Positions 43,806 through 52,861 of a DNA stretch of 64,000 nt are shown one piece after another (positions within the stretch are counted from its first letter, which is position 1; the number at the start of each line of letters is the position of its first letter). The position numbers and the translations under genes are program-made. The notes beneath the pieces are model-generated. The model was not told where the DNA came from, did not search any database, and saw only the letters and a list, made by a program, of their open reading frames with translations. The DNA is taken from the NCBI RefSeq assembly GCF_015209595.1, contig NZ_JADEYS010000020.1:36190-100189 (forward strand). The letters run 5' to 3'. Origin of the DNA: Pontibacterium sinense. GTDB lineage: Bacteria > Pseudomonadota > Gammaproteobacteria > Pseudomonadales > Balneatricaceae.

Positions 43806-44068
43806 GGAACCTGCGAAGATGTCCGAAACGACTCTGGCTTTCAGAGCAATTTGAGATCAAGGCAGCGATTACAGCCATGCTGGTTGCCTGGCGAAAATCG
43901 CTAACGTAGATATCGAGTTGCTCTGAATGCCCCGAAGGGCGGGCGATAAAACAGCTTTCTGCTTTGTCAGGCAGCTTGGAAAGGACCCGCCATTCCACTG
44001 CGCTGCCTTTCGCTCATAAAGCGGTTTTATCGCCCGCAGAGAAAGTCTCGGACTTGTTCGCAGGTTCC
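43806..44068. repeat. MITE-like element, full copy 2
   Basis: 263 bp with GGAACCTGC/GCAGGTTCC ends, inverted relative to the copy at 27225-27489. Long shared blocks include CCGAAACGACTCTGGCTTTC, GTCAGGCAGCTTGGAAAGGA and CATTCCACTGCGCT. It occupies most of the 426-bp gap between the LysR gene and the dehydrogenase gene and so may carry or disturb their promoters. Confidence 0.82.
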
Positions 44069-44135
44069 TAAATATTCACAGAAAGCATCGCGAATTCAAT
44101 GCTTTCCAGTGTAAGAAAGTTAAGGGCCAACAACA

Positions 44136-45584
44136 ATGAAATTCAAAAACGTTTTGCGTGAAGCTGCTTTTATTGATGGACAGTGGACGTTAGCGAAGTC
44201 TGGTAAAACAATGCCGGTCATCAATCCTGCCACTGGCGTTCAGATTGCTACTGTTCCTGATCTGGATGTAAATGAAGCCAAGCAAGCCATTGAAGCCGCG
44301 AATGCAGCCTTCAAAAGCTGGAAGAAAACCACAGCTAAACAACGTGCAACGATGCTCAACCGTTGGTTCCAGCTGATTACCGACAACGCCGATGCGCTGG
44401 CGGAGCTGTTAACCATTGAACAAGGCAAACCGCTGCGCGAAGCGAAAGGCGAAGTCCTGTCATGCGCCTCTTTCTTTGAGTGGTTTGGCGAGGAAGCCAA
44501 GCGAACCTATGGTGAAAACATCCCGTCCAACACCAACAGCACCCGTTTGCTCACCGTTAAGCAACCGATCGGTGTGGTTTCCGCCATTACGCCATGGAAC
44601 TTCCCTATTTCCATGATTGCCCGTAAAGCAGCACCGGCAATCGCAGCAGGCTGCACCATTGTGATCAAACCTGCTGAAGACACCCCACTGTGCGCATTGG
44701 CGTTGGCGGCGCTGGCAGAAGAAGCCGGAATCCCATGCGGGGTCATCAATGTTGTAACAACAGCAAACCCAATCGAAATCGGTCACGAGCTGTGCACCAA
44801 CCCAATTGTGAAGAAAGTCTCTTTCACCGGTTCAACACCGGTTGGCAAGACCATTCTGGGTCTGGCGGCGAAAACCGTGAAGAAAGCCTCCATGGAGCTG
44901 GGCGGCAATGCCCCGTTCATCGTATTTGATGATGCGGATCTCGAACCAGCAGTGGCGGGTGCGATCGCATCGAAATACCGCAATGCGGGTCAAACCTGCA
45001 TCTGCACCAACCGTATCTTCGTTCAGGCAGGTATCTACGACAAGTTTGTCGCTCGTTTCCAGGAAGAAGTGGAGAAGTTCACCATCGGGTCTGGCCTTGA
45101 CGCAAGCACCGACATTGGCCCTCTGATCAATGAAGCGGCCGTTGCGAAAACCGACGGTCTGGTCCGTCGCGCGCTGGAGCAAGGTGCCGAGCTACACAGT
45201 GGCGGTAAGCAAGACGCTGCCGGGGATCGCTTCTACCAACCAACACTGCTGACCAACGTCACTGATGACATGGAGATCGCACAGGCTGAGCTGTTTGGCC
45301 CGATCTCAACTGTGTTTAAGTTCGAAGATGAAGATGAAGTCATCGAACGTGCCAATAACACGCCTTACGGATTGGCTGCTTATGTATACACACGTGACAT
45401 TGGCCGGGTTTGGCGCGTATCCGAAGAGCTGGAATACGGCATGGTCGGTGTGAACGAAGGCATGATCTCGAATGAGTTAGCACCTTTTGGCGGTGTTAAA
45501 GAATCGGGTATCGGCCGTGAAGGATCCCGCCACGGTATGGACGACTATATGGAACTGAAATACATCTGCATGGGTGGTATTTAA
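44136..45584 (+). CDS. gabD: NAD(P)-dependent succinate/glutarate-semialdehyde dehydrogenase
   Basis: 482 aa, clearly a GabD homologue of the 11156-12613 protein: catalytic Cys in NAGQTCICTNRI, Glu in SMELGGNAPFIVF, ITPWNFPISMIARK, FTGSTPVGKTI, and the C-terminal EELEYGMVGVNEGMIS with KESGIGREGSRHGMDDYMELKY. The enzyme family oxidises succinate semialdehyde and often glutarate semialdehyde. Next to an omega-aminotransferase and a glutaryl-CoA module, glutarate semialdehyde is a good candidate substrate here, but specificity cannot be read from sequence alone. Confidence 0.9.
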   Translation: MKFKNVLREAAFIDGQWTLAKSGKTMPVINPATGVQIATVPDLDVNEAKQAIEAANAAFKSWKKTTAKQRATMLNRWFQLITDNADALAELLTIEQGKPLREAKGEVLSCASFFEWFGEEAKRTYGENIPSNTNSTRLLTVKQPIGVVSAITPWNFPISMIARKAAPAIAAGCTIVIKPAEDTPLCALALAALAEEAGIPCGVINVVTTANPIEIGHELCTNPIVKKVSFTGSTPVGKTILGLAAKTVKKASMELGGNAPFIVFDDADLEPAVAGAIASKYRNAGQTCICTNRIFVQAGIYDKFVARFQEEVEKFTIGSGLDASTDIGPLINEAAVAKTDGLVRRALEQGAELHSGGKQDAAGDRFYQPTLLTNVTDDMEIAQAELFGPISTVFKFEDEDEVIERANNTPYGLAAYVYTRDIGRVWRVSEELEYGMVGVNEGMISNELAPFGGVKESGIGREGSRHGMDDYMELKYICMGGI

Positions 45585-45882
45585 CAGTTTCAGATGGGCT
45601 GCACCCTATAGATTGATCTCGCTGACACACCGCTTGCATATCGGGTAGACGACATCTCTGCCCGGTAAACCTGCGCTTTTTACATTCAGCCCCGCCCCTT
45701 TCCCACGGAAAAGACCGGGGCTGAGTGAGGCCGCATCCCGATGTGTGTTTCCGAGTCTCCTAAGCGTTAATGCGTCGGATGAATGTTTGGGAAATCTTAA
45801 AGTTTAAATCGAAACCCAGCTATTTTTCGGTTCAGCCCATCACCCTATCTTAGGTAGTAATTGCACACCTCTACTTGTATAT
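45585..45882. other. Spacer with GC-rich hairpin before aminotransferase
   Basis: 298 bp. CAGCCCCG (45687-45694) pairs with CGGGGCTG (45716-45723) around a 21-nt loop. No T run, so a terminator is uncertain. The remainder, AT-rich near 45790-45880, probably holds the aminotransferase promoter. Confidence 0.45.
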
Positions 45883-47214
45883 ATGGCTACTCACACAATG
45901 AAAAATTACAAAAACTTAGATGCCTTTTGGATGCCCTTTACGCCTAACAGAGCATTCAAAGAAAACCCTCGTATCGTTACCCGTACTGAAGGAGTTTTCT
46001 GCCATACGGATGATGGTCGTAAAATTTTAGATGCTACAGCGGGCCTGTGGTGCGTAAACGCAGGGCACGCCCGTCCGCAAATTGCAGACGCGATTGCCAA
46101 GCAAGCACACGAGCTGGATTTCACCTCCCCTTTTAACTTCGGCCATGACATCGGTTTCGAATTTGCTGAGCGTTTAATCCAGCACACCCCTGACCCGCTG
46201 AATAAAGTGTTCTTTGCCAATTCAGGTTCAGAAGCGGTCGAAAGTGCGCTAAAAATTGCACTGGCCTACCAGAACTCCCGCGGCAAATCAGGCAAGTTCA
46301 AGCTGATTGGACGTGAGATGGCTTACCACGGCGTTAACTTCGGCGGCATCTCCGTCGGCGGTCTGACACCAAACCGTAAAGGCTTCGGTCCCCTGCTACC
46401 GGTTGATCACCTGCCACATACACTGGATCTGGAGAACAATGCATTCAGTAAAGGCTTGCCGGAAGCCGGCCTTGAAAAGGCTGACGCACTGGAAGAACTG
46501 ATCAAGTTCCATGATGCCAGCAGCATTGCTGCGGTTATCGTAGAACCGATCAGTGGTGCCGGTGGTGTGATTCTGCCGCCAAAAGGCTACCTGAAGCGTC
46601 TGCGCGAAATCTGTACCGCCAATGACATCCTGTTGATCTTTGATGAAGTAATCACTGGCTGGGGCCGACTCGGTTCAGCCTTTGCCGCTGTCGAGTTTGA
46701 TGTTGTGCCGGATATGATTGTATCCGCAAAAGGCATCACCAACGGTATTGTTCCGCTGGGTGCGGTATTCGTCGCTGATCACATCCATGACACGATCATG
46801 GACAATGCAGCCGAAGGCGCTATCGAGTTCTATCACGGCTACACCTACTCCGCGAACCCTGTCTCTTGTGCAGCAGGTCTGGCAACACTGGATATTTATG
46901 AGCAGGAAGGCCTTCTAACCCGTGCCGCTGGCGACATTGGCGAGTATTGGGAAAATGCCCTGCACTCCCTAAAAGATATCGAACAGGTTGTTGATATCAG
47001 GAACTACGGTTTGATCGGCGCTGTGCAGTTTAAACAGCCTGCAGGCACAACCGCCCCGATTGGCGGTAAGTTCCAGGTGGCCTGTTATGACAACGATGTC
47101 ATGATCCGCGCGATGGGCAACATCATTGCCTTCTCTCCACCGCTGACGATCAACCCTGAAGAAATTGACCAACTGATTGCGGCTATCCGTAAAACAGCAA
47201 ACGAACTTTTCTAG
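45883..47214 (+). CDS. Beta-alanine/omega-amino acid--pyruvate-type aminotransferase
   Basis: 443 aa. It begins DAFWMPFTPNRAFKENPRIVTRTEGVF, diagnostic of beta-alanine:pyruvate transaminases. PLP landmarks: FFANSGSEAVESALKIAL, REMAYHGVNFGG, IVEPISGAGGVILPP, DEVITGWGRLG (W in place of F) and VSAKGITNGIVPLGAV with the aldimine lysine. Related enzymes accept beta-alanine, GABA, 5-aminovalerate, taurine or hypotaurine. It lies between a semialdehyde dehydrogenase and a TRAP transporter on one strand, so uptake, transamination and oxidation of an omega-amino acid are a natural series. Confidence 0.9.
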   Translation: MATHTMKNYKNLDAFWMPFTPNRAFKENPRIVTRTEGVFCHTDDGRKILDATAGLWCVNAGHARPQIADAIAKQAHELDFTSPFNFGHDIGFEFAERLIQHTPDPLNKVFFANSGSEAVESALKIALAYQNSRGKSGKFKLIGREMAYHGVNFGGISVGGLTPNRKGFGPLLPVDHLPHTLDLENNAFSKGLPEAGLEKADALEELIKFHDASSIAAVIVEPISGAGGVILPPKGYLKRLREICTANDILLIFDEVITGWGRLGSAFAAVEFDVVPDMIVSAKGITNGIVPLGAVFVADHIHDTIMDNAAEGAIEFYHGYTYSANPVSCAAGLATLDIYEQEGLLTRAAGDIGEYWENALHSLKDIEQVVDIRNYGLIGAVQFKQPAGTTAPIGGKFQVACYDNDVMIRAMGNIIAFSPPLTINPEEIDQLIAAIRKTANELF

Positions 47215-47273
47215 AGCACTCTCTCCACCCTTTGTCTTCCAGGAAATGCACTCACAGATCCGGATAGACCTTG

Positions 47274-47304
47274 ACCCGCTGGGCCTCGCCCAACGGGTTT
47301 TTTT
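47274..47304 (+). terminator. Terminator after omega-aminotransferase
   Basis: ACCCGCTGGGC pairs with GCCCAACGGGT (one mismatch) around CTC, followed by TTTTTT. Confidence 0.85.
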
Positions 47305-47692
47305 ATGCCTGAAAAAGCCGTCATCAAAAATAATTCCTACACACCGTAAAGCCCGTCATTTGAAATTCCTGCCATCACCCAACTCGGTTATGCCACTGGA
47401 ACTTTCACACCCATCGGATATATAGAGAGAATCACCAGAAAAGCGATAGAAATTGGTGCAAAGGCATACGTAAAGCGCCACTTCAGCCCATAAGACTTTA
47501 TACGTAAAACGCACCTAGCCACCCCATATATCTATTATTATTCAATGAGTTATATAATGTTTGAGGTTTACCAAACTTTAAGTATGCACAGCTTGATGTA
47601 ACAGAGAATCCCTCTCTGTTAATTTGAATTGGTGTCTCGCTGGAAACACAGAACACCAGTGAAAAAACAAAAATTACAAAGAGTTAACAGAC
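47305..47692. promoter_or_regulatory. TRAP operon promoter region
   Basis: 388 bp without a gene, AT-rich in its second half. It includes a small dyad GTTTG (47559-47563) / CAAAC (47572-47576). Promoter elements for the TRAP operon must lie here, but I cannot place them confidently. Confidence 0.4.
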
Positions 47693-48715
47693 ATGTTGAA
47701 TTTTCTCGGAAAGTTTAAAAAACAGATCGTAACTGGCTCTCTTGCTGCTGCATTGACCATTGGTTCAGTCGCTACCTCAACAGCACAGGCTGCTGAACAT
47801 AACTGGCGCTTTGCCAACCTGTACACCCGTGGTACTGCGTTTGGTGAAGTGTATGGCAATCTGGCGAAGAACATCGAAGAGATGTCTGGCGGCCGCATCA
47901 AAGTAAAAATGATGTATGCGGGCGAAGGCGTGGATACCAAAGGTATTCTGGGTGCCGTCAAAACCGGACTGATCACCATGGGTGCAACCTTTCAGCCAAT
48001 GAATGCCGGTGAACTGCCAGCAGGTATTGTTGAAGTAGGTCTGCCAGGTGGCACATCCGATGTAGCAGAGCTTAGCACTCTGTTCCATGAAAAAGGCTGG
48101 GGTGACGTACTGACCAAAGCGTATGGCGAACAAGGTCTGGTTTGGTTGGACCCTTACATTCAGCCACCGGTTTACCTGCTGACCAAAAAGCCAATCAACA
48201 CCATCGCAGACTTTGAAGGTCTGAAACTGCGTGCGCCAGGTGCATACGGTAAATTCGTACGCGAACTGGGTGCATCTCCTGTATCCCTGACGTGGAGCGA
48301 AATCTACACAGGTCTGGCAACAGGCGTTATCGACGGTTCTATCGGTTCTAACCTGATCGACCACCGCGACGGTAACCACGTTGAAGTTGCGAAATACATG
48401 TACCGCTTGCCACTGGCAGGTGCACAGGTACTGCCTGTATTCGTTAACCAGAAAGCATGGAACAAACTGCCAGCTGATCTGAAAGCGATTGTTAAAGCAG
48501 CGACGTCTGTACACGCTCGCGAACAGATGACTAAATCCCGTCTGTGGGAAGCTCAGGCTGTTGCAGATATGGAAGCGAAAGGCATGAAGTGGAGCCCTGC
48601 GCCAAGCGATGCTGACAAAGCACAGTGGAGCAAAGCCGGTGAATCCCTGTGGGCTGAGTACGCTAAAGAGGACAAATTCAGTAAAGAGCTGATTGACCTG
48701 TTAAGCGCGAAGTAA
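47693..48715 (+). CDS. TRAP transporter periplasmic receptor (DctP-type)
   Basis: 340 aa with a signal peptide ending STAQA-AEHNW near residue 34. Mature DctP pattern: FANLYTRGTAFGEVYGNLAKNIEEMSGGRIKVKMMYAGEGVD, and the key carboxylate-binding segment FEGLKLRAPGAYGKFVRELGASPVSLTWSEIYTGLATGVIDGSIG, in which the arginine of LKLRAPG salt-bridges the ligand carboxylate. It therefore binds a carboxylate-bearing compound, which suits omega-amino acids, keto or dicarboxylic acids. First gene of a P-Q-M-UspA operon, separated from DctQ by a strong 13-bp stem-loop. Confidence 0.93.
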   Translation: MLNFLGKFKKQIVTGSLAAALTIGSVATSTAQAAEHNWRFANLYTRGTAFGEVYGNLAKNIEEMSGGRIKVKMMYAGEGVDTKGILGAVKTGLITMGATFQPMNAGELPAGIVEVGLPGGTSDVAELSTLFHEKGWGDVLTKAYGEQGLVWLDPYIQPPVYLLTKKPINTIADFEGLKLRAPGAYGKFVRELGASPVSLTWSEIYTGLATGVIDGSIGSNLIDHRDGNHVEVAKYMYRLPLAGAQVLPVFVNQKAWNKLPADLKAIVKAATSVHAREQMTKSRLWEAQAVADMEAKGMKWSPAPSDADKAQWSKAGESLWAEYAKEDKFSKELIDLLSAK

Positions 48716-48733
48716 TCTCTCCCAGAGAGTAAA

Positions 48734-48767
48734 GAAGAAGCTTCTGGCCCGGGTCAGAAGCTTCTTC
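48734..48767 (+). terminator. 13-bp stem-loop between DctP and DctQ genes
   Basis: GAAGAAGCTTCTG (48734-48746) and its perfect complement (48755-48767) around an 8-nt loop, without a T run. It is a probable attenuator that keeps binding protein in excess over membrane subunits. Confidence 0.7.
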
Positions 48768-48855
48768 GTCTCAGCTAAAGACCCATCAGCTGGGGCCCAA
48801 TGCATCGTTAAAGGATGTACTCTTTTCATCCCGCTTCCCTCAAGACGGTACTCCC

Positions 48856-49413
48856 ATGTTCGCAACCCTTCTTCGGGCATACTGCTCCAGTGTTGAGTTT
48901 CTGGTTTCACTGATCGGACGCAGCATCTCTATTCTGATGCCACTGATTGCGTTTGTTGTCGCATTCGAAGTGTTTTCACGTTACTTCCTGAATGCACCCA
49001 CTATCTGGGCTTACGATCTTTCACTTTTTTTCTCGTCATATCTGGCTGCTCTTGGCGGTGCATATGCACAACAGAGGCAGGCGCATATTAACGTCGATAT
49101 TTTATACATCTCTGTATCGGCCAACGTGAAACGTATTTTTCACCTGCTTTCTGGCAGCTTAGCGATCTTTTTCATGGCGATTATTATTTTGGTTTCCTAC
49201 CAGAAATTCGGCGAAGCCATGCAGTTTAACTACCGCCGCATGAGTGAGTGGGCACCTCCGATGCACCACTTCTGGATCATGCTTATCGTGGCCGCTTCAC
49301 TGATCGTCCTGCAAATCACCAGCGATATGTTCAAAGACATCTACCACTTAATCACCGGACAAGACCTGCTTCCAACGGAAGAAGAAGATCTGGAGGACGC
49401 ACATGGAAATTGA
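48856..49413 (+). CDS. TRAP transporter small membrane subunit (DctQ-type)
   Basis: 185 aa with four predicted membrane helices, the DctQ standard. AFEVFSRYFLNAPTIWAYDLSLFFSSYLAALGGAYAQQRQAHINVDI is the conserved helix 2-3 region with the R.FLN.P and HI.VD motifs. Its 3' end overlaps the DctM gene by 11 bp. Confidence 0.93.
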   Translation: MFATLLRAYCSSVEFLVSLIGRSISILMPLIAFVVAFEVFSRYFLNAPTIWAYDLSLFFSSYLAALGGAYAQQRQAHINVDILYISVSANVKRIFHLLSGSLAIFFMAIIILVSYQKFGEAMQFNYRRMSEWAPPMHHFWIMLIVAASLIVLQITSDMFKDIYHLITGQDLLPTEEEDLEDAHGN

Positions 49414-50719
49414 ACTGCTCACAGGTGTTCTTTTACTCTGTATATTAATCTCATTTGCATTAGGTACCCCCGTCGGTTTTGCACTCGGCGGTATCGCAAT
49501 GGCAGTTGGCTATGCAACGTGGGGGGAAGGCATTTTCAGCATCCTGCCCAGCTCATTTGAGTCCATCCTGTTCAGCTTTATATTGCTGGCGATCCCCCTT
49601 TACATATACATGGGCCAGCTGCTGACACGCTCCGGCATTGGCGATGCCATGTTTAATGCCAGCCAGATCATCATTGGTCGTGTTCCTGGCTCACTCGCGA
49701 TCAGTGTGGTGGGTGTGTGCTCAATGATCGGCGCCATGGTCGGCATTATCGGTGCAGGCATCATGACCTCCGGCAGCATCGCACTCAAACCGATGCTTGA
49801 GCGTGGTTACGATCGACGCTTAGCACTCGGCGTTATCATGGCCGGTGGCGGATTGGGTATTCTGATCCCGCCAAGTGTTCCAATGATCATGTTTGCCGCA
49901 TCCACCCAAAACTCCGTGGGCAAGATGTTTATTGCCGCACTGGTACCGGCAACCATCACGATTTTCATGCTCGTGACCTATATTGTCATCAGCTGCAAAA
50001 TAAACCCGAAAAAAGCCCCGATGGGCACGGGCATAGAAACGACCATGTCACCGCAGGAGAAGTTCAGAACCCTGCGTGATGGCCTGATGTCTGTGCTGCT
50101 GATCGTGTTGGTACTGGGCAGTATCATCAGTGGTATAGCAACGCCTACCGAGTCCGGTGCGATTGGCATTGTGGGTGCTGTGCTTCTCGCCTTCTTCTTC
50201 AAACGCTTCCGATGGGGACTCTTCAAGTCCGCAGGGCTGGAAACAGCCATGCTCGTCAGCGTTGCCATGTGGATTATTCTGGGGGCCACCCTCTTCAGTA
50301 ACTTCCATCTGATGATGGGTATTCAGGATATGATCGCCGGGTTTACCGAAGATCTGGGCCTGCCACCGCTCGGTGTCGTCATCATGATGCAGCTGATCAT
50401 GTTACTGCTGGGCTTTATCATCGACGAATTCATTATCGTCCTGATGTGTGCCCCATTGTTCACACCTATTGTGGTTGATCTGGGCTTTGATCCGATCTGG
50501 TTTGGCATCCTGATGATTCTGAATATCGAGATCGCGGTACAAACACCACCGTATGGGTTCGCGCTTTTCTACCTGAAAGGCATCGCTCCACCTGATGTAA
50601 CCATGCTAGACATCTATAAATCAGTGACACCATTCATATTGATAAAACTGGCCGTTCTTATCTTCTGTTTGCTGTTCCCTGATGCCGTGATGTGGCTACC
50701 AAATAAGATCATGGGATAA
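49403..50719 (+). CDS. TRAP transporter large permease (DctM-type)
   Basis: 438 aa, about twelve membrane segments, ATG at 49403 with GGAGG six bases upstream. Family motifs: GTPVGFALGGIAMAVGY, LFSFILLAIPLYIYMGQLL, MVGIIGAGIMTSGSIALKPMLERGY, LGILIPPSVPMIMFAASTQNSVGKMFIAALVPA and IATPTESGAIGIVGA. It provides the sodium-coupled channel with DctQ. Translationally coupled to DctQ and followed 4 bp later by the UspA gene. Confidence 0.95.
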   Translation: MEIELLTGVLLLCILISFALGTPVGFALGGIAMAVGYATWGEGIFSILPSSFESILFSFILLAIPLYIYMGQLLTRSGIGDAMFNASQIIIGRVPGSLAISVVGVCSMIGAMVGIIGAGIMTSGSIALKPMLERGYDRRLALGVIMAGGGLGILIPPSVPMIMFAASTQNSVGKMFIAALVPATITIFMLVTYIVISCKINPKKAPMGTGIETTMSPQEKFRTLRDGLMSVLLIVLVLGSIISGIATPTESGAIGIVGAVLLAFFFKRFRWGLFKSAGLETAMLVSVAMWIILGATLFSNFHLMMGIQDMIAGFTEDLGLPPLGVVIMMQLIMLLLGFIIDEFIIVLMCAPLFTPIVVDLGFDPIWFGILMILNIEIAVQTPPYGFALFYLKGIAPPDVTMLDIYKSVTPFILIKLAVLIFCLLFPDAVMWLPNKIMG

Positions 50720-50723
50720 CCAC

Positions 50724-51164
50724 GTGTATAAGAGTATTTTGATTCCAATCGACTTAGAGCATGTCGAGATGTTTCCCCGCGCTGTCGAAGTTGCCTTGCA
50801 ACTGCTCGATACCGATGGCGGGAAGATCCACAGCCTTTATGTAGATCAGGCAAAAGCGCATGGTATCACGTTTGCCCAGCTCCCGAAGGAGATCACCGCA
50901 CAAGCGCAACAGGAAACTAAGGCGGTTGTTCACTCGCTCTTCAAGCAGCACGTGCCTGAAGCATTGCGTGGCTCCTGCCATATCCGCAGGGGTGTGGTGT
51001 ATGACGAGATTCTGGAAGAGGAAAAGCGGGTCAATCCAGAAGTGATCCTCATCGCAGCGGGTAAACCGGGCGTATCCAGTTATCTGCTCGGCTCCAATGC
51101 AGAGAAAGTGCTGCGTCACGCACAGGGATCGGTATTCGTTATCCGGGATAACCATACCTGGTAA
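50724..51164 (+). CDS. UspA-family protein of the TRAP operon (TeaD-like)
   Basis: 146 aa, GTG start 4 bp after the DctM stop. YKSILIPIDLEHVEMFPRAVEVAL, the start of the universal stress protein fold, and IAAGKPGVSSYLLGSNAEKVLRHAQGSVFVIRDN, with the ATP-binding G-x-(8-9)-G-x-S/N motif, are visible. UspA proteins encoded with TRAP systems (TeaD with the ectoine transporter) regulate uptake by binding ATP. The same role is likely here. Confidence 0.88.
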   Translation: MYKSILIPIDLEHVEMFPRAVEVALQLLDTDGGKIHSLYVDQAKAHGITFAQLPKEITAQAQQETKAVVHSLFKQHVPEALRGSCHIRRGVVYDEILEEEKRVNPEVILIAAGKPGVSSYLLGSNAEKVLRHAQGSVFVIRDNHTW

Positions 51165-51673
51165 GCACCGGATCTTAAGCATTGCGACACAACAGGGGGC
51201 GTTCTCGCTCCCTGTTTTAACTCCTCACCTAGCAAGCAAACGTTCCCTCGCTTCAACGTGCTCGAAGACAACAGTTTTGAGCTGATTGCAAATAAACACC
51301 ACCCCTTAAACACCGCCCTGCATCTACACTACTCCATAGACTTCTAAGGCAACGGTTATCTTAGTTTTATCCCCCTTAACCTAAGCATTGACCGATCACT
51401 ATTTATGCAAATATTCAGTTGCACCTAATATGGATTAATCAAAATCGAGGTCGACAGGGAGAGTGTCAGATCCACCACCATCCTGCGCACAACGCGGTCA
51501 GACCCGACAACATATCAATGCATGCAGGCATAGGTACATTCAGCGCGCTACGCATGACAGAAAGTCAGGAGTTCGCACTCCTCACACTGTTATTGCTGCG
51601 GTGACGACAAACCACATCACTTGAATCGTACTGCCCGAAAGCACATCAGAATAACAAACAAGAGGCATGAACC
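51165..51673. terminator. TRAP operon terminator and gene-free spacer
   Basis: 509 bp. AACAGGG (51191-51197) pairs with CCCTGTT (51210-51216), followed by TT, a weak intrinsic terminator. The rest has no supported gene; the promoter for gcdH is expected in the AT-rich stretch around 51340-51430. Confidence 0.5.
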
Positions 51674-52861
51674 ATGAGTCAATCTTCAACGAAGCCAGCG
51701 TTTAACTGGGAAGACCCATTCTCTCTGGAAACACAGCTGACCGAAGAAGAGCGAATGATACGCGATGCAGCACATGACTATTGTCAGGGCCAGTTAAAAC
51801 CTCGCGTTCTTGAAGCTAACCGTAAAGAAATCTTCCATACAGAAATCATGCAGGAACTGGGCGAACTGGGTTTGCTGGGTTCCACTCTGCCTGAGCAGTA
51901 CGGCGGCTCAGCCGTCAACTACGTATGCTACGGTCTGGTTGCCCGTGAAGTAGAGCGTGTCGACAGCGGTTACCGTTCTGCGATGAGTGTTCAGTCCTCT
52001 CTGGTCATGCACCCGATCTACGCGTACGGCACCGAAGAGCAGCGTATGAAGTACCTGCCGAAGCTGGCTTCCGGCGAATGGATCGGTTGCTTTGGTCTGA
52101 CTGAACCGGATGTAGGTTCTGATCCAAACAACATGAAAACCCGCGCCACTAAAACAGACGGCGGCTACGTACTGAAAGGCGCAAAGATGTGGATCACCAA
52201 CTCTCCGGTATCCGATGTCTTTGTTGTCTGGGCGAAACTGGATGGTGTCGTACGCGGCTTCATTCTGGAAAAAGGCATGGAAGGCCTTAGCGCACCTAAG
52301 ATTGAGGGTAAATTCTCCCTGCGTGCGTCCATCACCGGCGAAATCGTCATGGAAGATGTGTTTGTTCCTGACGAAAACATTCTGCCAGGTGTAGAAGGTC
52401 TGGCCGGACCGTTTGGCTGCCTGAACAAAGCACGCTACGGCATCGCATGGGGTTCTTTGGGTGCAGCGGAATTCTGCTGGCACGCATCCCGTCAGTACAC
52501 CCTGGACCGCATTCAGTTCCAGCGCCCACTGGCCGCCAACCAGTTGATCCAGAAAAAACTGGCTGACATGCAAACTGAGATCTCTCTGGGTCTGCAGGGC
52601 TGCCTGCAGATGGGTCGCTTGATGGATGAAGGTCGCTGCCCGGTCGAGCTGATCTCTCTGCTGAAGCGCAACAACTGCGGTAAAGCACTGGATATCGCAC
52701 GTGTATCCCGTGATATGCACGGTGGCAACGGTATCTCTGATGAGTTTGACGTTATCCGTCACGTGATGAACCTTGAAGCGGTCAACACCTATGAAGGTAC
52801 GCATGACGTTCATGCGCTGATTCTGGGACGCGCACAAACAGGCATTCAGGCATTCTTCTAA
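51674..52861 (+). CDS. gcdH: Glutaryl-CoA dehydrogenase
   Basis: 395 aa. GCDH-specific blocks are clear: [76 protein letters not shown] and the catalytic glutamate in [18 protein letters not shown]. It oxidatively decarboxylates glutaryl-CoA to crotonyl-CoA using FAD and electron-transfer flavoprotein. Its stop overlaps the start of the CoA-transferase gene by one base (TAATG), the common pairing for glutarate activation. Confidence 0.95.
   Translation: MSQSSTKPAFNWEDPFSLETQLTEEERMIRDAAHDYCQGQLKPRVLEANRKEIFHTEIMQELGELGLLGSTLPEQYGGSAVNYVCYGLVAREVERVDSGYRSAMSVQSSLVMHPIYAYGTEEQRMKYLPKLASGEWIGCFGLTEPDVGSDPNNMKTRATKTDGGYVLKGAKMWITNSPVSDVFVVWAKLDGVVRGFILEKGMEGLSAPKIEGKFSLRASITGEIVMEDVFVPDENILPGVEGLAGPFGCLNKARYGIAWGSLGAAEFCWHASRQYTLDRIQFQRPLAANQLIQKKLADMQTEISLGLQGCLQMGRLMDEGRCPVELISLLKRNNCGKALDIARVSRDMHGGNGISDEFDVIRHVMNLEAVNTYEGTHDVHALILGRAQTGIQAFF

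Noticed and set aside
51419..51604. 61-codon plus-strand frame before gcdH
   Set aside because: No ribosome site, no domain, and it lies where the gcdH promoter is expected.
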